Source: Adineta vaga
Lineage: Eukaryota; Rotifera
NCBI GenBank assembly: GCA_021613535.1
Contig: CP075497.1
Span: 2,232,001 to 2,296,000, forward strand
Direction of reading: 5' to 3'
DNA: 64,000 nt
How positions within the stretch are numbered: the first letter of the stretch is position 1; each line of letters begins with the position of its first letter. Of the stretch, positions 43,911-56,052 are shown in pieces. The notes below the pieces were generated by a model, which saw only the letters and a program-made list of their open reading frames with translations, did no database searches and was not told the DNA's origin. The translations under genes were made by a program, and so were the position numbers.

Positions 43911-45339
43911 ATGTTTGGCTTTCAAACACTCACATGTCTTCATAATATACCAGGTAGGAAATAAAGAAGTTTTCAATAGAAATCATTCATTTATTTACCA
44001 TTTGGTTTCAGTTGTCCGTTCATCAACTAACAAACTTCATGATGTTTATGCTAAAGCTAAGGATACAAGTGTACTTATTCGGCTTCCATGTAATTTAGCC
44101 GAAACTGTTGCTGATAAGTCATTACAAATTGCTCTTACAGTTATGAATCCTATTGTTAAACCATTACGTGGATCAGGTAAAATTTCTTTGAAAGAAAAAC
44201 AACACAATCATTTTTATTTCTCATTAGTTCGTGTAATTGATGATTTCGCTGTTCAGAAAATTCGTGACATTGAATCGAAATATCCTGCGATCAACACACC
44301 AACAGAAGATATGGTTAATTCATTTAAAGATTCAACTGCATCAACAATTCAACATGGCAAAGAAACTGTAAGAGAAGACCTTTTCTTTTAATGAACATTT
44401 CTTTATAAAATCATATTTAGGTTTCAAATGTTGCCACAGCTACAGTTAATAAGGCATCTAATGTTGCGGATTCTGTCTTTTCATTAGTTCAAGGTCGTGA
44501 TACAAAAGCCTCACGTGGATTTATTGGACAAGTGCTTTCACCAATTGGTTCATTATTTAATTATGTATTTCAAACGGTTCAACCATCATTATTATGGTCC
44601 AGAATGTTGGTAGTCTTCTTTTTACTTAAACTTAAACAAATCAATGATATTATTCTTCATAAAATCCAACAAAAACGATTTTTAACTGCATTTCCACAAC
44701 GCTTATTAATTTTTACTGCTACTTTCTTGGATTATTTCATCGGACGTATCCGTCCAGATGATCGTACATTAGCCGATTTGAAAAAAGCTAAACAACAAAC
44801 ACGATACAATCCACAATCACAATCATATGCGAATCGGTAAATTTCCTTCAATAATCACAAAAGTATTTTCATCTCTTAATTTTATTTCTAGACAAAGCAC
44901 GAAACCTGAACTATCTGTGACATCCCGTCAAAGTGTCAAAGCTGAAGCACCCGTCACAACTCGTCAAAGTATTGTTATTACTCAACAAGAAACTACAGTT
45001 ACTCGAACAAGTAAAGCAAATTCGAATTCAACATTTCAACCTGACTATTCACATATGACAGACAAAGACGAATTACATGCCCGTTTAGCTAGTGGCAAAT
45101 ATGAAATTGATGACGAAATATATACAACTGAACCTGTTGACCTTGTTGCTACCGGTGATATTGCTCGATTACATGATCAACTTAAGCCAACTGATGTTGA
45201 ACTTTTGTATTCTCGATTACCTGCAGATATTGTATCTGTTACAGATAATCAAGAACCATTGAATGCAGATCAACAAAGCCTTCATGCAAGAATAATTGGT
45301 GCTGAATTAGAACGTCAAGGTTATCATGATGAACAGTAA
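43911..45339 (+). CDS. PLIN: Perilipin-family lipid-droplet protein
   Basis: Five or so exons begin with 43911-43953 (MFGFQTLTCLHNIP) and 44012 on. The N-terminal block is PAT-like: VVRSSTNKLHDVYAKAKDTS, CNLAETVADKSLQIAL, NPIVKPLRGSVRVIDDF and KIRDIESKYPAINTPTED. This matches the conserved helical head of perilipins and insect lipid storage droplet proteins. A region of amphipathic repeats follows (GKETVSNVATATVNKASNVAD), then a more hydrophobic segment and a Ser/Thr/Gln-rich tail with repeated SRQSVK and TRQSIV. The family coats lipid droplets and gates lipase access. Several RQS sites could be kinase targets, but that is inference. Confidence 0.8.
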
Positions 45340-45661
45340 AAGACAAATATCGATTTTTTAAAGTCATTGTTATGTTCTCTTTTTTCTTCTTTTCGTGATT
45401 TCACTAGCATTTTCTTTGTTCTTTTCTTTTCTTTTTTTATCGGTAGTTGGTGTTTATTCTTGTTGATGTTTTTTTCTTCTATGTTTCATATGATCTATTC
45501 ATTAGTCGAAGCGTTTGTTAAACAATCGCATTATGTCTTTTTTTTCTTTTCGATAAAACGTGTTAAACACATTGAATAAGAAGGAAAAAGAATAAAATAA
45601 CAAGAAGAAAAGAGAAATGAAAAGTTAAAGACAAGTCAAACATCCGTTTTCTTCCTTCCAG
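45340..45661. other. Intergenic spacer
   Basis: 322 bp, T-rich, no gene. A TTCCTTCCAG acceptor-like sequence abuts the next ATG, so part of this may be a 5' UTR intron of the methylesterase gene. Confidence 0.35.
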
Positions 45662-46987
45662 ATGTCGAATTTACGTAAACAAATTCTTTCAAAAACTCTC
45701 CCACCAATTGGTCCACCATCCTCGAGAAAAACATCATCAGATACAACAAAAAAATCTCCATCATCCACTCGAAATTACACACCGGTCGAATGGAATGCAT
45801 ATTTTGATGACAAACATTCAATAACAATCGATAACAATACTTTTTGTTTATACACATGTCACACAACTGATCCTTTGGCACCTGTTTTATTCTTTTTACA
45901 TGGTGGTGGCTTTTCAGGTTTAAGTTGGGCAGTCCTTTCAAAAGCAGTTACAAATCTTATTCAATGTCAATGTGTTGCAGTGGATATTCGTGGACATGGA
46001 GAAACAAAAACGGACGATGAAGATGATTTGAGTATCGAAATACTTACGAAAGATATTTCACAAATTTTACATCACTTATACAATGAAGAAAATAAACCTC
46101 CAATCTTTCTCATTGGCCATTCAATGGGTAACTGAAATCGTTAGATATAAATATTTACGAGTACATCTTTGTTTTTCGAGGTGGTGCACTTGCTGTTCAT
46201 GTAGCAAAAGAATGTCCATCAATGGTCGATGCACTTTGTGTTATTGATGTTGTAGAAGGTAAAATGAATTTGAAGATGTGTTGTTTTTTACGGAAATAAA
46301 TCTTTGATTTCGTAGGAAGTGCAATGGAATCTTTAAATTCGATGCAATGTTTCCTTAATTCACGACCTAAACAGTTCACTACTCAACAACAAGCCATTGA
46401 ATATATGGTTCGTAGTGGTCAAGTACGAAATATTGATTCCGCTCGTGTTTCTATCATTGGACAAATTCAACCGATAGATTCAGCGGAAGTGATTTCATCA
46501 AGTCCAACATTACCTACAGTTTCTCACTCATGTGATACTGTTCAAGAAGAAGATGAAGAATCCGAAGACAATGAACCTAAAACTCCCTTATCTCCAACGA
46601 CAAATCTTGCGGCTGAACCGAAAAACTATACATGGAGAATTGATCTTTCGAAAACTGAACGATTTTGGCAAGGATGGTTTACTGGTTTGTTAAATATCTT
46701 TGATAAATATTCGATTTCATTTGCTTTCTAAAGGTTTATCACAATTATTTTTATCATGTGAATGTCCCAAACTACTTCTCTTAGCCGGTGTTGATCGTCT
46801 TGATCGTGATCTAACTGTTGGTCAAATGCAAGGCAAATTTCAAATGCATGTCGTTCCTAAAAGTGGCCATGCTGTTCATGAAGATGCACCTGAACAAGTT
46901 GCTGATTGTATTGCTTCATTTCTTATTCGACATAAATTAGTAAAACCTGTTGATGAAAATTTTCATGGAACATTACCTGGATGTTAA
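45662..46987 (+). CDS. PPME1: Protein phosphatase methylesterase 1
   Basis: Four exons with short introns. An alpha/beta-hydrolase fold is clear: LFFLHGGGFSGLSWAVLS (oxyanion region), VAVDIRGHGETK, and GHSMGGALAVHVA, the nucleophile elbow with catalytic Ser, formed across an intron. Family-specific blocks are CVIDVVEGSAMESLNSMQ, SGQVRNIDSARVSIIGQI, TWRIDLSKTERFWQGWFTGL, LLLLAGVDRLDRDLTVGQMQ and the catalytic His in KSGHAVHEDAPEQVA; the end is GTLPGC as in animal PPME1. The enzyme removes the C-terminal methyl ester of PP2A catalytic subunit. An acidic insert (about 50 residues, DTVQEEDEESEDNEPK) precedes the TWRIDL block and is longer than usual. Confidence 0.95.
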
Positions 46988-47654
46988 TTTTGATGATCAT
47001 TTTTTCTTTCATTTTGACTTGAATGCATTTCAACATTGTATAAATCTTTTGTTTGGAGAGAAGAAATCAATCTAATTTTCTTCAATAAAACAAGAATCTC
47101 TTGCATGAAGATTAACAAACCGATGTTAACATATTTTTATGCATATGTCATTGTTGTCAAAGTAAAAATTCTAAAAGCAACCTGACAACTCAAACTTTTT
47201 TTTTGTCTTTTCATCACAACGGCTAAAATAAGCAAAAAAAAATCAACGTGTTTGTTAAAGTTATTCTTTCCTGTCTTGAAAGTAAACTTAAAAAACAGAA
47301 GAAAAAGAGAGAATTTTTAACCATCAAACAATGTATGTTTCTCATACATTGCTCTCAAAATAATGAGTTTTTTTTTCATTTTTATTTTCTGAAGATAAAA
47401 GGAAAGATCTTGAAATATTCTTTTTTCCATTTGCATCTTTCTATAGTCTATTTTTACAGAAAAAAAATCTATTTACTACGAAGTAACCGTAGTCCAAAAA
47501 GTAAGACAAAGACAGATCGTTCAAAGAATCTTTGTGATAGTCTCGCATATGAGATATCTAAATTAGAAAAAAGCTACATTCTATTTTTCACAGATATCAA
47601 TGAGAATCACGTAATCTCTGTTGAAATGTCATGAATTTCTGATTTAAGAAAACA
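46988..47654. other. Intergenic spacer
   Basis: No supported gene. A low-complexity plus-strand reading frame (47248-47634, Lys- and Phe-rich) has no domain and its composition matches AT-rich intergenic DNA. Confidence 0.4.
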
Positions 47655-49102
47655 ATGGTAATCAAACTCGTTAGATTATCTTTTCTTTTAACTGGATCTG
47701 TTCTCATATTTATTCTTGGTGCTCTTGTCAGTTTCAATCATAATCACCGAATCGATAACTTATCTCAAACAATAGATTTATCTTCACAATATAAACTCGA
47801 TGAAGATTTACAATTGATTAAAGAACAAAGTTTAAAATTCTTTCCTGCTGCTTATAATTCTACTCATCTTTGGTCAATGCGTCTTGCAGATGAAAATTAT
47901 TATCGTCTTGCACGTCTTGTACCATGTCGGAATATTACCTATCTTGGCTATCCTAATACAACAAAAAATGTACCAATGAATCATTGTGATAAGAAAGTTC
48001 AAAATGAATTTTCAGTTGAATCAACATTACAAGCACAAAAATGGATATTTGATCATCAAAATCCGACGAATTGTACAAATAAAAGATTTGCTCTTATATA
48101 TCGATATGCTTGGTCTGGTTTTGGATCAACTATACATCAAATTTTATGGGCATTTGCAACAGCATTAGGTCAAGGAAGAATTGCAGTTTATGAAACACCA
48201 GGAAATTGGGTAAGAATTATAATTTGAAAGTCATTTTTTTCTTCAATTAAAAGCAATGGATTCATAATTCATGCATGAGTTAAAAGTAATGCGTTTTTCT
48301 TTCTTTTAAGTTTTAATTTTAAGTCCGTACGTTTAGAAGCATTCTGAAAAAAACTAAAAATTTACGGTTAATTTAGCATTATGGTAATTGTCAATCAAGT
48401 AATCCTGATTGTTTATTTCTTCCAATTAGTAATTGTTCAGTTCCTTCGACAATCGATGGTACACAAACAATTCGTATTGAAGCAAATATTGATCATTGGT
48501 ATAAACCAAAATATCCATCTGAATTTCAAAAACGATCTTTTAATTTTTATCGTTCTCAATTATTATTCTATTTAATGAGATTCAATGCTGAAACATTAAG
48601 ACATGTACATATTGCTGTTGCTAAATATTTTGTTCCACCATCAGTTGATCTTCATCGTCCATATATTGCCGTGTATGTACGTCGATCAGATAAAGTTAAA
48701 AATAAAGAAATGTCTCAAGCTTATTCTCTTCAAGATTACTTTGATTTATTTGATGCCGACACTCGTCGTACAAAAATATCCAAAGTTTATATTAATTCCG
48801 AAGATGATGATGTTTTTAAAGAATTCGAGAAAATTAATAAAAATTATGGAGGATATTATAAATTAGTACGTATTAATGCAGAGAAAAATGTTGTTTTTAG
48901 GACATTAATGAGTATGACACCACAAGAACGTGGAAAGATTGTTTTGGAATTTCTTACGGATCTTTTTATTGAAGTTAATGCGGATTTACATGCAGGAACA
49001 TTAACATCAAATTATTGTCGATTAGTTGATGAAATACGACTTGTATTGGGCAAAATATCACCATATTACACACCTGAACAGATGTACTTAATTGATATGT
49101 AA
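47655..49102 (+). CDS. GT23 alpha-1,6-fucosyltransferase-like Golgi enzyme
   Basis: Two exons, 47655-48209 and 48377-49102, phase 0. The N-terminus is a type II signal anchor (LVRLSFLLTGSVLIFILGALV) as in Golgi glycosyltransferases. The stem is followed by FALIYRYAWSGFGSTIHQIL and a Cys-rich stretch. The catalytic part has YIAVYVRRSDKVKNKE, equivalent to the HxRRTDK donor-binding motif of FUT8, then KVYINSEDDDVFKEF and FLTDLFIEVNADLHAGTLTSNYCRLVDEIR, matching the conserved C-terminal block. The N-glycan-core transferase FUT8 is the best-known member. This protein lacks a visible SH3 domain after the catalytic part and is shorter (about 427 residues), so substrate may differ. Confidence 0.8.
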
Positions 49103-49722
49103 AGATATCGATTGTTTCATTCTTTTTTTATTCAATCAATAGATTATAGGAAATTTATCACATATATAGTCGATAGGAATATTATAATAATAGTTAGAGG
49201 ATTTCAATAAACGAATACTTTAATAGAAACTTGATATCATGGGAAAGGGAAAAGTGCGCGTCATAATATCGCTAACATTTCTGCGCCCTAACAAGTTGGT
49301 AGTTGCTGAGTGGGTACTGTAAAGGGAAAACGCTGTTCCTGCTGGTTGTCAGGAACCATTAGGATTCATCAGGATCCAACAGCTGCTCTGCCTGATTAGA
49401 GATGTTGACAGCACTTGACTGGCATTTTCTCTCGTGTGTATCACGAAAAGAATAGTACGAGAGCATAAATTTTCTTCAAGTTATTCATACTTTATTAAGA
49501 TCTAGGAATAACGAGATAATGGAGTCTAACTAGATGTCTTAAACATTCAATTTTGTTCTTTCATATGCGGAGAAACATTTTATTTGTTAAAATTTTTTAT
49601 TAATGTGTAAAATAAAATCAAAAACAAAAACTTGCACGTAATAAGCTTAATATATATCACTTCTTATTTGACTGAGAATTATTGTCAATCATTAAATGAA
49701 TTACATATAAAATTTAAAATAA
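49103..49722. other. Intergenic region with a GC-richer island
   Basis: No gene. Positions about 49240-49440 are visibly less AT-rich than all surrounding spacers (CTGCGCCCTAACAAG, GGATCCAACAGCTGCTCTGC), with no long reading frame. Confidence 0.4.
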
Positions 49723-52700
49723 TCACGAATTTTCTAAGGAAACTTTTCCTCGACTCCGTGGTCGAGTGGAATTGACATCCGTTTGATCAGGTGAGTTTAC
49801 AATCTTTCTGTTGGGAAGTTTTAACATTCTTGTCAAAGCTTCGGATGCAACAACTGCATCTTTTAAATGATCTTCAGTTAATTTACTTGACCATCGTTCA
49901 CGTTGATCAATATATCGTTCATGATCAATCTTATCTTGAATATTTTTCGGTACATCTGGAACAAGCCATTGCATTAAATAGATTATGAAAAAGATCACAT
50001 GTTCAAAAACAATAATAAAAGCAAGTCGAGCAGATGTTATATTCCAATACATTATTGTTTGATCATAATTTGGACCAGTATCACTACGGAAATCACGATA
50101 ACTATCCAATAGAAAGAGTCAGACATGAAAATATTTATTCATTAGTTTGATCTTACCGACAAAAGCTGATATTATTTGGGTTAGCAGGTGGTGATATCCC
50201 AGCAATGTTATAACCATTTATAGGAAAACTTGCAAGTGTCCAATTAACATATCCATTAAGATTTCCATCTGTTGATTGAAGAGAACGATATGCCATTTTT
50301 GGAATAAATTCTGATGTCCAAGCAATAACCATTGCCTAAATGAAATCTTTTGTCTTATTAAAATTTTCATTTGAAATTCTTTTTACATTCGTTAGAACAG
50401 CAATATATGATATAGCAGATATAATATCACTCCAAATACCAATATCAGCTGCTTTGAATGGAATCGGTCGTTTATATTTGGATAACAATTTCCATGCATC
50501 TAATCTTACTTCAATTAAATTATTAAATAAAGCAAATAATGGTGCTAGTCTAGGAAAAAAGAAAAGATCAATTCAATTTCGATTAAATCAATTGATTATC
50601 ATACGGAAAAGCAGAAACAAATAAAGTGACAAAACCAAATTGAATAACTGTATATAGCAAAAGAAACGAATCAATATGAAGTAAATCAAACATAACAAAT
50701 TCGTTTACCAAGTTCAAGATATTCATCAATAAGTGTAATTGAATTGAAATTATATAATTTATTATCTTTTTCCCATTGTTCTTGTGCTTCAGGTTCACCG
50801 CGTTCAAAACAAATACGTGTCAATGTACGACGTGTTGCATTCAAGAATTCTAAAAGATTGTTTATTATCTGTTTACCAACCATAACTATATTTAAAAACA
50901 AGTTTTTTTTTTAAAATTCAAATAAATCTTTCCCAATCATCTTACTGATAACAAATTGAATAGAAAGTTCTACTAAACATCCCGCTGGATCACACTAAAC
51001 ATAACAAAACAAAGTAAACGTGTTTTTCATTGATAAAAACTCTCACTTGTTCAGTAAAATCTCGTGAACTTGATTCTCCATATTTTGTCGGATATTCATT
51101 AAATCTAAATCAAATAATTTAATTTTTCTTCTATTAATTATTTCTTACAAACCTTCCTTTGAAAAAAGCTACATAAAATAATGAAGAATAAAAATTCACA
51201 AATTGAAAAAGATAAATTTTTATTGTTAATGCATCATCATATTTCGATTGATATTTATGAAGTTCTACAAGATAGAAAAGAAATTTTTTCATAAGAAAAT
51301 TCGAATGATTTCTTTTCTTTACCAAGATCAGTTAATTTTCTCGCGATCCAGTAATAGAATTGCGATAAAATCACTGAACAGATCAGATTAATAATAGCAC
51401 TCGTAACAGTAATGATTATTGATGAACGTGAACTAAGATTTGGATCTTTTTTCAATATAGAATCCATTTGTACTCGATATGCAATGGTTGCAAAGACAGT
51501 TACACAAACAATTGCCATCTAAATTCAATGAATAATCAAATAAATTCAGTTAAATCAGTTCTTTTACCATCAATAAAACAACAGCAAATGCAATGAAAAA
51601 GAATGGCATTCGTTTTTTAGTTGAAATATATGGTTCTTTTATCTAAAGTAATATTTTTGATGATAGAAAGAATAGTTAAAATTAAAAAGTTAATACCCCA
51701 GTTACTGGATTGATACGTTGTTCACCTTTTTTCTTTGCTTTTATTTCGAATTCAGGTCGTATAGGTTCCAAATGTTCTTCGAAATCTATTGAATCCTATT
51801 CACATCAAACAATACTTCATTCTTCGTTTTTATCACAAATCATTATTTTCTTACCCATTCATATTGCAAAATAGCTTGTCGACGTTTCCAAAATTCCATA
51901 AACCATCTATTTTCAAAATGAAATAAATGTTTTTATCAATCAAATCTGTATACCTCGCCCATAAAGACATTAAAATCGCAAATATGACTGTTGCCGCATT
52001 ATCAAATACGTAGGAAATCTAAAGAAGAACAAATCATCTTAAGAATAATTAAATCTTATTAATCAGACTTTCGAATATAAACAACTTTCATTCAATTTCC
52101 AAAAGCTACATGTCTTATCACAACGTGGACACATATCAATCTGTTCACCAAGATCTCCGCAGATATCCGATCTAAATTAACACGAAAAAAGAATGTCGTT
52201 TTCAAGAAGATCATCGATATTGAATCTTACGTTGGTTGATCGGTAAAAACACTAGCTGCACCATAAATAAATATAATCAAACCAACGATTGCCGGAGGAA
52301 TTAACATTTGATTATAAAATCCGGAAAGTGCAAAATAAAATGCTACTTTTTCTCCCATATATGAACGAATTAAAGATAATGGTTGAAATTTCAAACATCG
52401 ACGCATTGTTGCCCAATGTTTTTTCAATTTCTATCATAAAGAAAACAAACAAATCGATTTATGGAAAGTGAATCACATTGATTTACCTCGCGATCATTTA
52501 AGTCTTTATCATCAACATTTGTCACATTATCTCGAAGTGACTATCAAAGAAGAACAAGAATAAAACAATTTCATTAAATAAACCAAATTTTACTTCATGT
52601 AAAGGAAAATAACTTTGATATGCTTTCTTTGCTATTAAACGATCAATGCCTAGAAAAAAACAAGAGTTTCTATTTAAGAAAAATTTCATTATACTAATTT

Positions 52701-54072
52701 TAATTTTAAGCTTTCTAATCCAGAGAAAAAGAATCAATTAGATTTTAATTCCATTAAACTATCGAAAATTTACCCGGACGTTTTGCACTTTTTTGCATAT
52801 CGATCGTTGTATCCAAATCTAAGAAGAAAAATGAACAAGATTTTGTTCTTGTTTTTGTTAGAAAGAAAAGTTACTTGGAACGATTGTTGTAGTAGGTTGT
52901 TCATGATGATCTTCGTCAACTTCATAATCAAAATGTGCTCTTGATAATAATTCATGTGTTAATAAACTTCGTTCGGTTGGTGTAAAGTACAAGTCTTTTG
53001 ATCCGCGCAAAGTGTCAAATAAATCTTTGAATTTGTCAATATTGGACGAATAAATAGCTGTATAATAATCTGGATCGTTCTGTTTTAAAGATGGATCAAG
53101 ACGAAATGGTTTTTTAATCCAATTTAAAAGACGAATCCATTTCGATTGAATCGGTTGATTAGCTAATAAATATTGTTCTTCTTCTTTTTCATCTTCAATT
53201 TTCTATTCAAAACAAACTTCATAACAAAGAAAACTTGTTTTTGTTCATCTTACTTCAATCGGTAATCTCATTCGCATATTTTCAGCAGTTACTAAAAGAA
53301 CATTAAATGGAGCATGAACTCGAACGAAACCAACTTTTCTCGAATTCGATACCTTCATGAAATATTTTAAAGAAAGACAATTGAATCAAAACTACCTTCG
53401 ATGATGGAACTTACCATACGTTTAAGAATCAAGCCTTGTTTTTGACAAAGATAATCTTCAAATTTTTGTCGTCTTTCCGACGGTTTTTTATGTTTTTTAC
53501 GTTGATTATCTTCAATTTCATTGTCTGTTCGATCGTATACTAATATAATATCAATTGGTAACGAATCATTCTGTGGATTCGAGGAAGATAAGATCGATTG
53601 TCGTCGTTGGAGATCTTGATCGGTACCATTGAAAATTTCCAAGGAATTATTCGAATCACGATGAACCATTTCTATGAAGAGAGAAATTCTAGAATATTAT
53701 CATATATCAGAATAGTATAAAAGATCTCTTACATATGATCTGTTTAGCACACATATACTTTTATAAAATGAGGAAATTTGAGAAAGAGTCAAATCAAAGT
53801 GAAAGCACGTTTCGTCAATAAAATTCTTCTATCAGAATCAGTAAAATCAAATATTTAGATTTTGATAAAACTTTTATCGCGTTATCTTATATTAATTTAT
53901 ATATAAATATATACATATTTATGTTAATGAATATGACAAATGACTTTGCTTTTAATTAGCTTAAGTAATGAATGGACTTACCATGATCGTTTGAGATGGG
54001 TGGAAGTGGTACTATTCGAGTCATTTTTAAATGAAATTTTTCTAAGAATCCAAACTTAAAATCTGAAGCCAT
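49723..54072 (-). CDS. Anoctamin (TMEM16) calcium-activated channel or scramblase
   Basis: A gene of roughly 20 short exons reading leftwards. An upstream exon ([13 protein letters not shown]...ISNDH) joins MVHRDSNNS at 53669. The cytosolic N-terminus has the anoctamin dimerisation-type block ([31 protein letters not shown]). The membrane part contains [66 protein letters not shown] and [20 protein letters not shown]. The acidic Glu/Asp residues in the last three are the conserved calcium-binding ligands. C-terminal helix [20 protein letters not shown] also matches. Family members are Ca2+-activated chloride channels or lipid scramblases; which one applies here cannot be decided from sequence. 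A further in-frame upstream ATG at about 54150 would add a hydrophobic leader. Confidence 0.9.
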
Positions 54073-54150
54073 AGAGAATGTTGTCAAATGAACGCTTATA
54101 ACAATAAGAACAAAAGCAAACAACATACTTCTTGTTATAAAAACATACAA

Positions 54151-56052
54151 ATTTTGCCGTCGAAGTATTTACATATTTCTCTCTCAGTAAAAACTTATCG
54201 TACGTTCACAAACACATAAATAAAAATCAATTTCTTTTTTTTTGCACCAACAGAGAAAGTTATTTTTCTTGAAAAATATCATTGTTATTGAGTTTTCCGT
54301 TTCTTAGCAACGACACTCAATAAAGAAAAAGAGAAAAGTTATCAAATTGAATAAGACAATATAACGAAGTTCTCAACCTTTATTTTTCTCATGTGTGACA
54401 TCTGTAATAAAAATTGTGATATTACGTTTTCAACATGAAAACATAGAAATTAATTAATTCATGTCAATATAAAACGTTTGAATAATCTCTTGTATTTCCT
54501 TTTCACATAAGAATTCTGCTTTTCTTCAAAGATCAATTTCCGATCTTGCATATACATGCACATTGTTAAGTACAATGTATAATGTATTTATCAAGTCTGT
54601 CGATAGTCTTTCAAGGAAATATAATATGAATTGATATTATTGTTGAAAACGTTTTATATTCGTTGCATGCAAAAAACAATCTTCTCTTTGATTGTATCAA
54701 ACTAAAGCGCATTAATAAATGCACGAACATATTCATTTATGAAATTAAAGTAAGGACTAGTTCATAAAATAAATTAATAATGAGTAGATTCTATCACGCA
54801 TCTTTCTTTCTTTCTTCAACATCTGCTTGTTCGAATTCGTATCTCACGGAAATCTTTTCTTTTGCATTTAAAAGAAAAGAATTTTAAGTAAAAAGATAAA
54901 TTTAGTTCATAAAAACTCCTTCTTTTCTTTTATAATTTGCTCTTAAATTGCCATCGATTTTAATAATTATTATCAAATAATAGATGCCTTGAATATTTTA
55001 ACACTTGAAAATAAGAAAAAAAAAAGATTTCTTTTTTAGAAATGTTCATTATTAGGTACTGCTATATGTTGATGATGAATAAGTGTTAGTATCCGTTTCT
55101 TTTTCTTTGTTGCGCTTCTTCATTTTTTTTTCTTCTTTCTTTTCTATTAGTGATTATACAAAGTAGGTAAACGACTAAGAATAGTAGAACAATAATAAAA
55201 AAAAGAAGTAACTCGAACTATTCTATTAAGTTTTAATTTTCTTTCTACGCTGATGTTCAGTCATCATTCTATGTGTATTTATCTCTTTCATACACTGAAG
55301 AAAGAAAAGATCTCCGTAAGAGAACAACATTAACACCTTTGTATTCTTCTGAAAAGTATGTTAATGTGAGAAACTATGCATTCATATTCTTCTAACTAAA
55401 TCATAGATGAAGCGAGAAATAAAGACGAGAAAGAACTCCTCCTTACATCCTTTCTTAGGTGGGAAAACGTTTGACACAAAGAAAAACCATTTAGTTGAAC
55501 AACGGACAACAGTTTTATTTTTAGAAGTTTCATGCTTTAAACACAGATTTATATCAAATAGAGCAACATAATCTGCCTAGTTGAACATGTGTACGTGACA
55601 TAAACATTTTGATTATGCTTTTCTTTTTTAGCCTTATTGTTTAGATTTGCCCATTCATATTCTTTCTTCTTCTTTTTTTACATTGTATTGTTAATGAAGG
55701 CAACTACAAGAGTTTTCCCTGTCATCCGTCTAGATAGATCTAAATAGATAGCAGTCGCAACAACAACAAAAACAAAAAAAAGAACTTATTACTTTTTTCT
55801 TCTTCTTCTTCTTTTTCTTCTACTCATCATTTGATTATGTGCTGATATATTTTATTCTTCTTTGCGCAAACTGTCATTCTTTTTCACAGCTGTGACCAAG
55901 TATATTATTCTTTTATATTTTGTTAGATTACTCATTTTTCCTTTTCATTTGCTTTGAAAAGAAATTTGTAGGAGGAAAAACAAATTGATCAATGTTATTA
56001 CTATTGACATTTTAATTGATAACTTTCTACGAATAAACATTAAATATATTCC
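54151..56052. promoter_or_regulatory. Head-to-head intergenic region between anoctamin and SK channel
   Basis: About 1.9 kb with no gene on either strand. It is flanked by start codons pointing outward, so it should hold both promoters. Pyrimidine-rich tracts (for example 55795-55825) and A-rich runs are common; no specific element was identified. Confidence 0.4.

Noticed and set aside
47248-47634. Plus-strand frame of 128 codons before the fucosyltransferase
   Set aside because: Composition is that of AT-rich spacer, with no recognisable motif.
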